Below, piece after piece: positions 33,931-42,845 of a stretch of DNA of 64,000 nt. This DNA comes from Actinomadura coerulea. Its GTDB lineage: Bacteria > Actinomycetota > Actinomycetes > Streptosporangiales > Streptosporangiaceae. The DNA is taken from contig NZ_JACHMQ010000001.1 in assembly GCF_014208105.1 (NCBI RefSeq), positions 5,828,001 to 5,892,000 of the forward strand. The letters are read 5' to 3'. Both the position numbers and the translations under genes were made by a program. Within the stretch, counting starts at the first letter, position 1, and the number at the start of each line of letters is the position of its first letter. The notes under the pieces were generated by a model that worked only from the letters and a program-made list of their open reading frames with translations, did not search any database and was not told the origin of the DNA.

Positions 33931-34628
33931 GGCAGCCTTACACAGGCTTCCATATTGTCAAGAAAGGACGGATCGTAAAGGTCGTCGACATGGTCGCTGT
34001 TCCAGAGTCCTGAGGTTGCAACCTTCTCGTTTTTTGCGCACAATCCGAGCCAGCTAGGAGTGGTTCGGTGAATGCCACCGGTTCGCTGAGAGAGGAGGGC
34101 AATCGAGTTGGCCCGTATGGATTTACGTTGCTCACGATCGGGCACTTCCAACCAGAGTAGCGGCATCGTGGCGATGTGGTCGCTTACCGCCTCCTCAAGG
34201 TGGTGCTCGGCTACTCGCTGCGGAGGACTCACTTCCTTCTGTCCCCAGGACTCAGCTACCTCGGCCAGCCAGTGACCGGTCTGTAGCAGTGCGCTGCCCA
34301 CGTGTTGGCGAAAGATCGAGCCACGATGATTACCCACCCCAGCTTTCGCCCCGTCCACCGGTCCTCGATGTTGGGCGAGCCTGGTCCAGAAGTTCGCCTG
34401 GGAGGTGGCTCTCAAGGCGTGGCTCCCTACGCGCACCACCCGGAGCCGATCTCCTCCCGCTCGGACCTGGCCATTTTCGAGGAAGAACTCGACGCCATAC
34501 TGCGGCCATCCGGTTTCCTGGGTGCAATCCCGGAGCAGTCGTGGTCCGCCCAGCCGCTCGGCCAGCTCATCGAGCAATCCGTAAAATCGATCGGTGTCGG
34601 CTCGGCGATCGTCTCGCAAGGCGCTCAA
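33927..34628 (-). CDS. GIY-YIG-like nuclease-fold hypothetical protein
   Basis: This is a 233-residue protein. The segment RLRVVRVGSHALRATSQANF followed by WTRLAQHRG and GNHRGSIFRQHVG resembles a degenerate GIY-YIG core (R..RVGTHAL, LW.RL..HRG, GNHRGSIFR) that I recall from actinobacterial proteins. Classical GIY and YIG triplets are not seen. The TTG start overlaps the upstream stop (TTGA), so it is coupled to the YaaA-like gene. Nuclease activity is inferred from fold resemblance only. Confidence 0.5.
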   Translation of the reverse strand: MSALRDDRRADTDRFYGLLDELAERLGGPRLLRDCTQETGWPQYGVEFFLENGQVRAGGDRLRVVRVGSHALRATSQANFWTRLAQHRGPVDGAKAGVGNHRGSIFRQHVGSALLQTGHWLAEVAESWGQKEVSPPQRVAEHHLEEAVSDHIATMPLLWLEVPDREQRKSIRANSIALLSQRTGGIHRTTPSWLGLCAKNEKVATSGLWNSDHVDDLYDPSFLDNMEACVRLP

Positions 34629-35248
34629 CCCAGGATCTCCACGGTCGTACCCTCCGGGTACATCTCGGCAGGTTGTCCTCGCCAGAAGCAGGCGAAAGCC
34701 TGACCTAGTCGACGCGGCACCTTACCCGAGGCTCCCATGCCCGCGTTCCTGATGGTGACGAGGAAAGCCCCGAGCCCCGCATCTTTCCATTTAGTGCGCC
34801 GTATGAGCTTCGCATAGTCCGAGCTACTCGCCGCGAAAGCGACGACCGACGAGACGTCCCTACGTCCAGCCTCGCGAATCAGTAGATCTTCGAGCAACCC
34901 GCCAGGCCAGTCCGTTAAGCGCAGGATCTTGTTGTAGTCACCGATCGGTTCCTCGGCATGCAGCACCCCGTATCCACCGCTGAGAATGAGCAGTGGCGTG
35001 TCACGAGCTACCGCGTCGCGCAGCTCGCTTCCAGCAGTGGTGTAGAAGCCGCCGGTATACCGAAGCCAGGCAGGCAGCAACTGTCGTTCGTCTGCTTTCG
35101 CTGTCTCCAGATTGGACTGCCGTGCTGTCAGCAGATCGGATGGCCATGGGCTTTGCTGCCGAGAGCTCGGCTCGCCACCGGATTGTTTCCCCTTCGAGCA
35201 AGGAATCACCAGAAGAGTCTCGGCAGCAACAAGCTTTTGTAAGATCAT
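34625..35248 (-). CDS. YaaA-like/DUF6884-type protein
   Basis: This is a protein of about 207 residues. The start LLVIPCSKGKQSGG matches the IPCSxxK signature of the YaaA-like/DUF6884 fold. LPAWLRYTGGFYTTAG, LLILSGGYGVLHAEEPIGDY and the later core are also typical. The fold is related to enzymes acting on nucleic acid bases, and members sit in mobile elements with restriction or DNA-modification genes; that link is family knowledge, not shown here. ATG at 35248 is chosen to begin just before the motif. It heads a coupled minus-strand operon. Confidence 0.6.
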   Translation of the reverse strand: MILQKLVAAETLLVIPCSKGKQSGGEPSSRQQSPWPSDLLTARQSNLETAKADERQLLPAWLRYTGGFYTTAGSELRDAVARDTPLLILSGGYGVLHAEEPIGDYNKILRLTDWPGGLLEDLLIREAGRRDVSSVVAFAASSSDYAKLIRRTKWKDAGLGAFLVTIRNAGMGASGKVPRRLGQAFACFWRGQPAEMYPEGTTVEILG

Positions 35249-35542
35249 TAGCCAGCCATCCGTCGACGCGGTGTTCCTGCAGGATAGCAATACCCATCAG
35301 AGCCGGACACCCTGGGCGAATGGTCAGGTACCGTCCAGGCTGGATCTCGTCAGCGGCATAACCGGCTGCTCGCCCAGCGCGAGATGAGACGACTCCGGTG
35401 GCCCGTGCGCGACCACGACCTGAACAAGATGCACGTCATCTCGGTCACCAGGTATCAGGTGTGGTCGCGCCGGGTGAAGCAGGGCGCCAGCGTCGACGCG
35501 AGGCGGCCGACGGATGGAGCATGCTTCGCTAACCCCTGAGCT
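35249..35542. other. Gap with a possible 3' gene fragment
   Basis: A plus-strand frame from about 35370 to the TGA near 35540 has protein-like content (MRRLRWPVRDHDLNKMHVIS then VTRYQVWSRRVKQGASVDAR) but no start signal or upstream body. It may be the tail of a lost gene. The promoter of the 35248-32263 operon should lie here too. Nothing else is supported. Confidence 0.25.
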
Positions 35543-35752
35543 TCACGGGCTCTGGCTGCTGGAGACGAGCCGTTGGAGGTCAGCGGTGACTACGCGATAC
35601 GTGCTGCCTATACGAATGACCTTGCAAGGGAAGCGATTCTCGCGGGCGAGCTCGTAGGCGCGGGTTCGGCCGAGGCCGAGAGCGCGGGCGGCCGTCTCGA
35701 TGGTGGTGGTAGTGGGGAGGGCCGCCAACTCCTCATGAGTCATCGGTTTCAT
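35543..35752 (-). CDS. xis: Excisionase-like helix-turn-helix protein
   Basis: This is a 69-residue MerR/AlpA-like DNA-binding protein: TTTTIETAARALGLGRTRAY then ELARENRFPCKVIRIGSTYR. This is the usual layout of actinomycete element excisionases, where the helix-turn-helix is followed by a wing (VIRIGxTYRV). ATG at 35752 has AGGAGG 7 bases upstream. It follows the unknown gene 35755-36321 with almost no gap and precedes the accessory operon. It probably helps the integrase excise the element. Confidence 0.75.
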   Translation of the reverse strand: MKPMTHEELAALPTTTTIETAARALGLGRTRAYELARENRFPCKVIRIGSTYRVVTADLQRLVSSSQSP

Positions 35753-35754
35753 GG

Positions 35755-36321
35755 TCACGCCTCCTGAGTGTTCGCGCGGCGATTGTCGAGGGGGGCGTTT
35801 TGTCCGCTGACCGCAGGCGGTATGAGGAGTGTCGGGTCGGTAATCGGTCTCGGGAAGTCGTTGGCCGCCGCTCTTACGCCAGCGTCGGCCTCGTACGTCT
35901 TGTCGCCGATGGCCGGGGACGCTGCGCCTCGACGGGTAGGTCGGGAGTGGACTGCATTGATGGTGGATTGCGCGTCGCTTAGGGCCGAGCAGAGAGCTTG
36001 GAGGTGGGGTCTTGCTTCAGCCAGGGCTCGGCCGTGGCGGCTCAGAACAGCAGCCAGGTCTTCACCGTGATCGTGACCGAGACGGTCGGCTCGCAGTTCT
36101 CGGAGGAAGAAGCGGTTGATCTGCTCGAGGAGCTGGTCAAGGCCGTAGACGGCCGCGCTAAGGTTGCCGAGGATGGTGTACGCAGTGGCGGGGAGTGTAA
36201 GGCTCGGAGGGCCGACGGAGGCGTGGTTGAGCTGGCGGACGTGTTCGTACAGGTTGGCCGCGAGACGCGTGGTGTCTTCGTCGTTACGAGCGGTCGGGGG
36301 AGCCTTCGTTTCGTCGGTCAT
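35755..36321 (-). CDS. Hypothetical mobile-element protein
   Basis: This is a 188-residue, mostly helical protein (AANLYEHVRQLNHASVGPPS, TAYTILGNLSAAVYGLDQLL, LAAVLSRHGRALAEARPHLQ). The C-terminal part is Pro/Ala-rich. AAGGAG lies 8 bases before ATG. It lies between the relaxase and xis on the same strand, a place where actinomycete elements carry small conserved proteins of unknown role. No motif is recognised. Confidence 0.6.
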   Translation of the reverse strand: MTDETKAPPTARNDEDTTRLAANLYEHVRQLNHASVGPPSLTLPATAYTILGNLSAAVYGLDQLLEQINRFFLRELRADRLGHDHGEDLAAVLSRHGRALAEARPHLQALCSALSDAQSTINAVHSRPTRRGAASPAIGDKTYEADAGVRAAANDFPRPITDPTLLIPPAVSGQNAPLDNRRANTQEA

Positions 36322-36542
36322 GTGGGTCACTCCTTGTGGCCTTGGGGCACGTGCCGAGGCTGTGGTCCGTCATGGCTTCGCCTTCCTTGTGTGGTGGGGT
36401 GAGGGTGCGCAGGCTCGTCGTCTCGAACGCCGCACTGGCGCACATCTGCGTATCGTTACGCTTGTTTACGCTCCGTTAGTATGCGGTGGCGTCGGTCGTT
36501 ACGCCACGACCGCTATCGGTGTGGCGCCAACTTCTCTGGTCG

Positions 36543-38084
36543 CTACTGCGATAGGCGGCGAGGGGCGGTGCGCGCCGGCGGTGTGGGCGCAGGCCCGGTA
36601 GATCGGTGGGAACGGTCTGCCTCCAGGTTGGGGAAGGGCAGAGGAAAGCCGGCGGCAGCGAGTCGCGCAGCGTTGTGCTCGGGTGTGTCGTTGGCCGGCA
36701 CCCGGAACAACGTCGGGTTTGTCGGCCGTGGGGTCGGTTGGCGGAGTCGGGTGAGCTGGGCAGCAGCCTTACGGGCTGCAGCTGCTTGGGCGAAGCGTTG
36801 CTGCGATTGCCGGTGCTCCGCGATCGCTTCGATAAGGGCAGCGAGCTGCACGATCAGGTGGGAGAGGACGCCTGCGAGGCTCGGGCGATGACTGTGCGCC
36901 CCTCCGATCTGGGACAGAGCCAGAACCCGCGCAACCGTACGAAGGTTCGTGCCATAGGGCGTGGCGGGGGACTGGCGCGCGCAGGGTTCGCGAGCTGCTC
37001 GGTCATAGAAGTCGGCCGCGCGGGCGAGTTCCCGGTTGCCGGTGATGGCCGCGGTTACGTGTAAGACGTCGGAGGCCGCGGCTGCTAGGTCGGCACGAAC
37101 GGCGGGGTCATGGATGTGGCGCATCTGCCAAGTAGCTGTCGCGGCGGCTCTTGCGGCCTGTTGGTAGGCGGCATCTCGCTCCTGGTGAGTCAGCTTCGCT
37201 TGGCTGAAAGAGCGCTGGCCGAAGTGCCTACCTTCATCGGGAGCCGACCAGCGGCAGCGGAGTTTTGGAAGGGTGAGGTTGGCGGCGAGCTTGCCGCCGG
37301 AAAACCAGACCGGCTGCCCCTCTCGGTTGGTGTGGCCCGGAAGCGCGACCGCGTAGCCCGTGATCTCCCCGGGAGTGCGGACGCTCTCGCGGGCCTTGAC
37401 CAGCACTCCGGCCTGCTCAAGGGCGACGAAGAAGTCGTCCTCGGTCTCAGCTCCGGCAGCTGCGGTGGCAACGTGCCGGCGGAGGGTACTGCGGGGCGGT
37501 TCCGACCAGTTCTTTCGGTGAGCGAGTTCCGTCTCGGCTCGGGTTGGTCGGGGCGCTGCTGTGCGGTCGGCGGGTGCGGTTGGGGTTAGGCCGTAGCGGT
37601 TTTCGACAATGTGGCAGGCATGGGCGACCTTGAAGTAGTCGCGACGTAGGTTCGGGTTGCGTCCATCCTCGCGGGCCATGACGGCAACGAGATGGATGTG
37701 GTCATCGGCATGGCGGACCGCGATCCAGCGGCATGCCCTGTCATCACCTCGCGGCGCCAACCCGGTCTGGTGCATGACCTCCTCAGCAATGTCGGCCCAG
37801 TCTTCATCCGACAGGCGTCGGTCCGCCGGCGCTGCCCGGATCGAGCACTGCCAGATCGGCAAGGCAAGCGGCGTATGACGAAGCGTGTCGAGCGGAGAGG
37901 TCAGGACTCCCACCAGATGCCGATAGTCGCGGTCGCCTCTGCTGTCCGTGCCGGGCTCCAAAGCTATGGGCAGGCGGAACCCTGCAACAAGGTGGGGATC
38001 GACGTGCTCGTTACGTTTCCCTGGTCCGTAGAGGTACGACAGCAGTCGCGCGAGGCCTTGGCCGCGTGTCACTTTCCCGATCAA
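36543..38084 (-). CDS. Relaxase/mobilization nuclease (MOBP-type)
   Basis: This is a 513-residue relaxase. It begins IGKVTRGQGLARLLSYLYGP, with the active-site-type Tyr near residue 18. The metal-binding triad is in WIAVRHADDHIHLVAVMARE (H-x-D-x-x-H-x-H pattern). The C-terminal 250 residues are basic and helical. It would nick oriT and lead the transferred strand. The TTG start overlaps the mobC stop (TTGA). No coupling protein is present, so transfer would depend on a helper. Confidence 0.85.
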   Translation of the reverse strand: MIGKVTRGQGLARLLSYLYGPGKRNEHVDPHLVAGFRLPIALEPGTDSRGDRDYRHLVGVLTSPLDTLRHTPLALPIWQCSIRAAPADRRLSDEDWADIAEEVMHQTGLAPRGDDRACRWIAVRHADDHIHLVAVMAREDGRNPNLRRDYFKVAHACHIVENRYGLTPTAPADRTAAPRPTRAETELAHRKNWSEPPRSTLRRHVATAAAGAETEDDFFVALEQAGVLVKARESVRTPGEITGYAVALPGHTNREGQPVWFSGGKLAANLTLPKLRCRWSAPDEGRHFGQRSFSQAKLTHQERDAAYQQAARAAATATWQMRHIHDPAVRADLAAAASDVLHVTAAITGNRELARAADFYDRAAREPCARQSPATPYGTNLRTVARVLALSQIGGAHSHRPSLAGVLSHLIVQLAALIEAIAEHRQSQQRFAQAAAARKAAAQLTRLRQPTPRPTNPTLFRVPANDTPEHNAARLAAAGFPLPFPNLEADRSHRSTGPAPTPPARTAPRRLSQ

Positions 38085-38413
38085 CGCAGCAGCCGACCTA
38101 CCTCAACAGACGAGGCGTCCACTCTCCGGAGAACCTTCTCCAGGTACGCTAACGAAGCGGATAGCTCCTGAGGAGCCCGTCCCGTTGCGTTCGCTATTCG
38201 GGCCAGTTGGTTGATGTTCACACCAATACGGTTCAGCTGTCGCGCAATACTGCGCAGTTCCTCACATAGCGCCAGGGTCGGTTGCTGTCCGAGCCTGTGC
38301 TGGCGAGTGGCTGCCTGAACGGTGTGGACGATAAATGTTCCGTAGGCAGCGCCCGCTCGATGGGCTGCCTCGCAGATCTCCTTGTACTCCTCTTCGCTTA
38401 CTCGGAATCTCAT
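38081..38413 (-). CDS. mobC: MobC-family relaxosome protein
   Basis: This is a 110-residue protein of the MobC/RHH accessory type: RFRVSEEEYKEICEAAHRAG, then ARQLNRIGVNINQLARIANA. These proteins bind oriT beside the relaxase. The frame stays open upstream with a basic run (GGRRRDRE), so the true start may be an upstream CTG or the ATG at 38413. It overlaps the relaxase by 4 bases. Confidence 0.85.
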   Translation of the reverse strand: MRFRVSEEEYKEICEAAHRAGAAYGTFIVHTVQAATRQHRLGQQPTLALCEELRSIARQLNRIGVNINQLARIANATGRAPQELSASLAYLEKVLRRVDASSVEVGRLLR

Positions 38414-38628
38414 CTCTCGATCTCGTCGACGCCCACCTGTGAGCTGCGAACGTCGTTGCAGCTTGCTCTGCCTGCTGACCTGCTCCTCGTCCGTGTTCCA
38501 CCTCCTGCCGTACTCGTCGGACCGCGCCCGGTCGACTCAGCAAAGGGACGCGGTATGGAGCATCCTGGGTCCATACCGTGTCGCGACACGGCCCTACCTT
38601 GCAGCCCTCTATTAGGTCGCCCCTTCGA

Positions 38629-38662
38629 CTCTACCGACTGAGGATATTCTCAGTCGGTAGAG
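38629..38662. other. Candidate oriT hairpin
   Basis: CTCTACCGACTGAG (38629-38642) and CTCAGTCGGTAGAG (38649-38662) are perfect 14-base arms around GATATT. The repeat lies 216 bases before mobC, the normal place for an oriT recognised by MobC and relaxase. The nic site cannot be told by eye. Confidence 0.5.
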
Positions 38663-38767
38663 CCCAAGCCGTGCCGAAGGGTGTCGTTCAGTGCCATCTA
38701 ATTCAGGTTTTCAGAGAACAGGAGATACGTTATCTGCCCTCGAGGATGAGTGGGCTCCGCGACACTT

Positions 38768-38793
38768 GACTCCCGTAATTTTTCACGGGAGTC
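38768..38793. repeat. Inverted repeat upstream of the oriT region
   Basis: GACTCCCGT (38768-38776) and ACGGGAGTC (38785-38793) flank AATTTTTC. It may be a terminator for leftward transcription or a second binding site. It lies in the 909-base gene-free stretch 38414-39322. Confidence 0.45.
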
Positions 38794-38950
38794 CCCGCGC
38801 AAGCACCCATAGCCGACCGGCAAGCAGTGCAGAGTCGCGGCGACATTCGGAACGGCAGCTGTTCGCTTCCGGCAGCCGCCGATGCCAGCTTCGCTGTCAG
38901 TCTCGGGCCGGAAGCCTCGATGTGGCCCTAACGCCGTCCGCGCCCGTCCA

Positions 38951-39055
38951 CTCGTCCGCCGCGCGGCGGACGAGCCGTCCGCCGCTGTTTCGCAGCCGCC
39001 GTCCAAGCGGACGGAGCCGTCCACACCGGCGGACGGGCGCGGCGGGCCGTTGGTA
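38951..39055. repeat. Cluster of CGGACG palindromes
   Basis: CTCGTCCGCCGC/GCGGCGGACGAG forms a perfect 24-base palindrome (38951-38974). GTCCGCCG, CCGTCC, GCGGACGGAGCCGTCC and GGCGGACGGG follow within 80 bases. The density of CGGACG/CGTCCG units is iteron-like. Longer reading frames crossing it are best explained as by-products of this repetition. It may be a replication or binding region of the element. Confidence 0.4.
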
Positions 39056-39322
39056 GGGCGCTCGGGGCCAGCACGCACGGCCGAGGCAAGTCGTGCCTAT
39101 CGCTTCCTCGCTGGAGGAGGCTCGGGAGCAAGCTGGGGATCGAGGCGCGGCCTCGCCAGCCAAGCGTGGCGGCGGGCTCGCTGGACAAATCCGCGAAGAG
39201 ACTCCCAGCGTGCTGGTCAACATGCGTGCACCGCAGGCGTGGCTCGCCACTCGGCCCAGCAGACCAACCCGCAGAGCGGGAGTGACAGGGGCCGGTGGCG
39301 CAGCCTCAGCGCGAGCGAGCTG

Positions 39323-39709
39323 TCAGGCGAGTTCGAACCAGGTGTGCAAGCGACCGGCAGTGTCGGTGTCGTAGCCGAAGCGGTCGGCAAGGGTCTCGAT
39401 GAGGACGATGCCGTGGCCGTGGTCGCGGGGTTCGGAGCCCTGGTGGCGGGTGGGGATGGTGGCGGCGCCCGCATCGATGACCTCGCAGCGCAGGGAGCTC
39501 CCGCAGTCATACAGCGTGAGGGTGAACGAACCGCCATGACGGGAGTCGGAGTGCCTGACGCTGTTGGTGCAGGCCTCGGAGATCAGCAGTTGTGCCGTGG
39601 CGGTGCGGTCGCTGCCGTCCAGTACCGCGGCGGCGAATCGGCGGGCCTCACCGACGCTCTTGGGGGTGGCCGGGAGGGTTACGCGACCGAGAGTGATCCA
39701 CGTCGTCAT
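39323..39709 (-). CDS. RsbW-like ATP-binding (HATPase) protein
   Basis: This is a 128-residue GHKL-fold protein. The N-box is LISEACTNSVRHSDS, the G1-like box EVIDAGAATIP, and the G2 box HGHGIVLIETLADRFGY. It resembles the small anti-sigma-like ATPases found next to XRE/DUF397 genes in streptomycetes and relatives. A partner sigma or anti-sigma antagonist is not visible. It overlaps the upstream gene by ATGA. The XRE gene is divergent from the pair. Confidence 0.82.
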   Translation of the reverse strand: MTTWITLGRVTLPATPKSVGEARRFAAAVLDGSDRTATAQLLISEACTNSVRHSDSRHGGSFTLTLYDCGSSLRCEVIDAGAATIPTRHQGSEPRDHGHGIVLIETLADRFGYDTDTAGRLHTWFELA

Positions 39710-39987
39710 GAGCTCATCGCCTTCGCGATGGCTGGGACGGCACGAGGGTCAGTGACCAGCGCCCAGTCGCGAGACCACACCCAGGCCCACGTTCCTGCCT
39801 GAGGGGCAGGGACACAGGCGACGAAACGGACCTTGTTGGTCCGACGGCTCGTGACACGAAGGACGGCTCTCTCGCCAGCCCCAAGGACCTCGGGGTGTAC
39901 GTGGTGATGCGGCAACTGGCCAGCCAGCCATGTCAGAAGATGACAGCGCTGCCTTGGATGCAGTTCTTGTTCTGCTTTGTCCGACAT
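39706..39987 (-). CDS. Hypothetical protein coupled to the HATPase
   Basis: This is a 93-residue protein starting MSDKAEQELHPRQRCHLLTW. The second half has alternating hydrophobic strands and Trp (GTWAWVWSRDWALV). It overlaps the HATPase by 4 bases, so their products are probably made together. Similar small proteins often accompany these ATPases; no function is known to me. The gap to the divergent XRE gene (39988-40105) should hold both promoters. Confidence 0.55.
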   Translation of the reverse strand: MSDKAEQELHPRQRCHLLTWLAGQLPHHHVHPEVLGAGERAVLRVTSRRTNKVRFVACVPAPQAGTWAWVWSRDWALVTDPRAVPAIAKAMSS

Positions 39988-40105
39988 AATCGAATTCCCG
40001 TCCGCTGCTCTGACCTGCAGTTTCCGGGACAAGCGTGCTCCGCGAGAGTTACCGTGTCGCCATTCCTAGGATCACCTGGAAATTCGTCCGATGGACGGAG
40101 ACACG

Positions 40106-40374
40106 ATGCACATCAACGAGTCCCCCGACCCGCGATCGTCGATGTGGGCGTGGATGGCCCACCACCTGCGCTTCCAGCGCATGCAGCACGGCATGTCAGG
40201 ACACGCCCTTGCCGAGCTCCTCAACTGTGCGCGTTCCTCGATTTCCAGACTGGAGAACTGCGAAGCGAAGCTGACCGACGCTCAGGCGGCCGTCCTCGAC
40301 GAGCGGTGGAACACCGGCGGGACGTTCGCGATCATGCTTTGGTACGCGCGGCTCGGACACGACCCCAACTGGTT
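40106..40374 (+). CDS. XRE regulator (DUF5753 type), 5' exon before the group II intron
   Basis: This is the first 89 codons plus two bases of an XRE-family regulator. The helix-turn-helix is MWAWMAHHLRFQRMQHGMSG then HALAELLNCARSSISRLENC. The frame continues to HDPNW and breaks at 40374/40375, where a group II intron begins. Joining base 40374 to 42920 gives codon TTC and the sequence HDPNWFKNFTESEGRASVLR, the normal family sequence. The spliced product is about 269 residues. ATG at 40106 is preferred over 40091 because GGAG lies 5 bases upstream. Without splicing the frame would read into the intron and stop at about 40495. Confidence 0.85.
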
Positions 40375-41003
40375 GTGCGACGTGAAGTCGCACGTTTCGA
40401 GTGAATGCATGATTGGAGGCCGATGGAAAGTCGGAATGCATTCCAGGCTAGTGCCTGAGCCTGTCCCCGTCGTGACATGCGTGCTGGCTTCCTGAGTCAG
40501 TGGGTGTGAAGCTCACGGAAATCCCAAGGGGGCCGATTCCGTCTCGGTCCTACAGGTGGGGAAGGTCGAGTGCGGGGTGAACGCAAGTGAATCTTTGGTG
40601 ATGCTCCGTTATAGGGACTCGCTGAGACGGGTGGGAAGGCAGCGTGACAGGGACGGGTCGTTGAGATGCGGCCGGCGGTGGGCAAGGAAACCACTTGCAC
40701 CGCATGGGCACCGCTGTCCCCGGAGTAAAGAAGGCACCCAAGCTCGACCGCTTCTCGAACGTGCGGAACATGGAAACCCGGGTCAGGTCCAACGAGGTTG
40801 GTAGGCCGATCGTAAGAGGGGCATAATCCCTGGCCTGGACAGGATGCTCAAGAAGCCAATGCCGGTGGCCGAAAGGTGACAGGAAAGCGGACTGCGAAGC
40901 CAGCCCTCCGATGGACTGTCCGTATAACTGGCCGGATACGGGCCGATGCCCGGACGCGAAAGCGTGCTGACGTGAGCAGGTGGATCTTTGAAGGAAACTG
41001 TCT

Positions 41004-42845
41004 ATGGCATCCGAACCGAGGGGCAAGTTGGACGCCGAAACGGCGAACGGACCTGAGGGCCTGCCGATCCCGGAACAGGGTCGTCTCGATCTGGATGAGA
41101 GTTCAGAGTGGGGGCGTATTGACTGGTCCGAACAGGAGAAGCAGGTACGCCGCCTACGACAGCGGATCTTCAAGGCGGTGCAGGAAGGGGACCTGGCGAA
41201 AGCCAGGAATCTACAGAAACTCATGCTGCGGTCGCAAGCGAACACTTTGGTGAGCGTGCGACAGGTGACGCAGCGGAACGCTGGACGGCGAACGGCGGGG
41301 GTCGATGGCGAGGTCGCTCTGACCCACCAGGCCAGAATGCGCATGGCGAAGCGAGTCCATCGCAGCAGGCAGGATTGGCGCCCCCGTCCGGTCCGGCGAG
41401 TGCACATTCCCAAGGCCGGTAACCCCGCGCGCATGCGTCCGCTCGGCATACCGGTGCTGATGGACCGCTGTCATCAAGCGCGAGTCCGGAATGCACTGGA
41501 GCCCGAGTGGGAGGCTCGGTTCGAGGCCAAGTCATACGGGTTTCGGCCGGGCCGAGGGTGCCATGACGCGATCGAGGCCATCTATGAGACGTGCAAAAGC
41601 AAGACCGCAGCACGGCTATGGGTGCTCGATGCGGATTTGGCTGCGGCATTCGACCGGATCGACCACGAAACGCTGATGGAGGCTATCGGCCTGTTTCCCG
41701 CTCGGGAGATGGTGCGTGAGTGGCTCCAGGCGGGAGTGTTCGAGGCGGGACGCGGGTTCGCTCCCACCGAGGAAGGAACTCCGCAGGGCGGGGTCATCAG
41801 CCCGCTACTGCTGAACGTCGCGTTACACGGTCTGGAAACGGTCGCTGGGGCCAGGTACAGAACTACCGGGCCCAAGGCAGGACGAAGTTATCCGGATTCT
41901 CCGGTAGTGGTCAGGTACGCGGACGACCTGGTGGTGCTCTGTCACACCCGCCATCAGGCCGTGCTGATCAAGGAGCGACTGGCGCGATGGCTGGGCGGTC
42001 GGGGCCTGTCCTTCAACGAGGATAAGACCCGCATTGTCCATGTGGCCGAGGGGTTTGACTTTCTCGGCTTCAACGTCCGCCGGTATGGCTCCAAACTCCT
42101 GATCAAGCCTAGTAAGGCGGCCGTACAGCGGATCAGGTCGAGACTCGCGTTTGAAATGCGTCGGCTGCGCGGCGCAAACGCGAAAGCAGTGATTGCCGCC
42201 CTGAACCCCGTGATCCGGGGGTGGGCGGCGTATTATCGACCGGTGGTGTCGTCGAAGGTTTTCGAAGATCTCGACACGCACGTGTGGAGACTCACCTACA
42301 AGTGGGCCACGCACAGCCATCAGAATAAGCCAAAGTCATGGATTATCCCCAGGTACTATGGCCAGTTCAACAAGTTCCGGAACGACAGGTGGGTGTTCGG
42401 GGATCTCGAGTCCGGCGCCTACTTGGTTATGTTTCGGTGGACGGAAATTAAACGGCACGTCATGGTTAAAGGATGGGCGTCTCCGGACGATCCTTTCCTG
42501 GCCGAGTACTGGGCTCACCGCCGCAGACGGAGTAAGCCGCCGCTCGATCGGTACACCATCAGGCTACTGGACGAACAGAACGCCATATGCCCGAGGTGCG
42601 GGGACTATCTGCTGACCGCAGAGCAGCCGCCGCAATCCCCACAACAGTGGGAAAGCTGGTGGCAGCAAGTTACCCGGCGAGCAATAGCGGCGAGCTATCT
42701 CCTGATCGTGGATGCCCCGGAATCCGGCCGCCATGGTGGCGCCAGGACCCGCTTAGTGCATACACACTGTCATCGAAGCTGGCTCTATAGCCAACGTCGA
42801 AGCAGAACGCAGCGTGACCCTGAACCGTCGCTTGGATCTGCTTGA
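41004..42845 (+). CDS. ltrA: Group II intron-encoded reverse transcriptase/maturase with HNH domain
   Basis: This is a 613-residue protein. RT blocks are visible: KAGNPARMRPLGIPVLMDRC, SYGFRPGRGCHDAIEAIYET, LWVLDADLAAAFDRIDHETL, EEGTPQGGVISPLLLN, and the catalytic VRYADDLVVLC. The maturase X domain follows (SRLAFEMRRLRGANAKAVIA, NPVIRGWAAYYRPVV). A C-terminal HNH zinc module has CPRCGDYLL and LVHTHCHRSW. It splices the intron and drives its retrohoming. AAGGAAAC lies before the ATG. The stop lies within the first bases of domain V. Confidence 0.92.
   Translation: MASEPRGKLDAETANGPEGLPIPEQGRLDLDESSEWGRIDWSEQEKQVRRLRQRIFKAVQEGDLAKARNLQKLMLRSQANTLVSVRQVTQRNAGRRTAGVDGEVALTHQARMRMAKRVHRSRQDWRPRPVRRVHIPKAGNPARMRPLGIPVLMDRCHQARVRNALEPEWEARFEAKSYGFRPGRGCHDAIEAIYETCKSKTAARLWVLDADLAAAFDRIDHETLMEAIGLFPAREMVREWLQAGVFEAGRGFAPTEEGTPQGGVISPLLLNVALHGLETVAGARYRTTGPKAGRSYPDSPVVVRYADDLVVLCHTRHQAVLIKERLARWLGGRGLSFNEDKTRIVHVAEGFDFLGFNVRRYGSKLLIKPSKAAVQRIRSRLAFEMRRLRGANAKAVIAALNPVIRGWAAYYRPVVSSKVFEDLDTHVWRLTYKWATHSHQNKPKSWIIPRYYGQFNKFRNDRWVFGDLESGAYLVMFRWTEIKRHVMVKGWASPDDPFLAEYWAHRRRRSKPPLDRYTIRLLDEQNAICPRCGDYLLTAEQPPQSPQQWESWWQQVTRRAIAASYLLIVDAPESGRHGGARTRLVHTHCHRSWLYSQRRSRTQRDPEPSLGSA

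Noticed and set aside
38882..39802. 306-codon plus-strand frame over the palindrome cluster and HATPase
   Set aside because: It is antisense to a clear GHKL protein and is kept open by GC-rich repeats.
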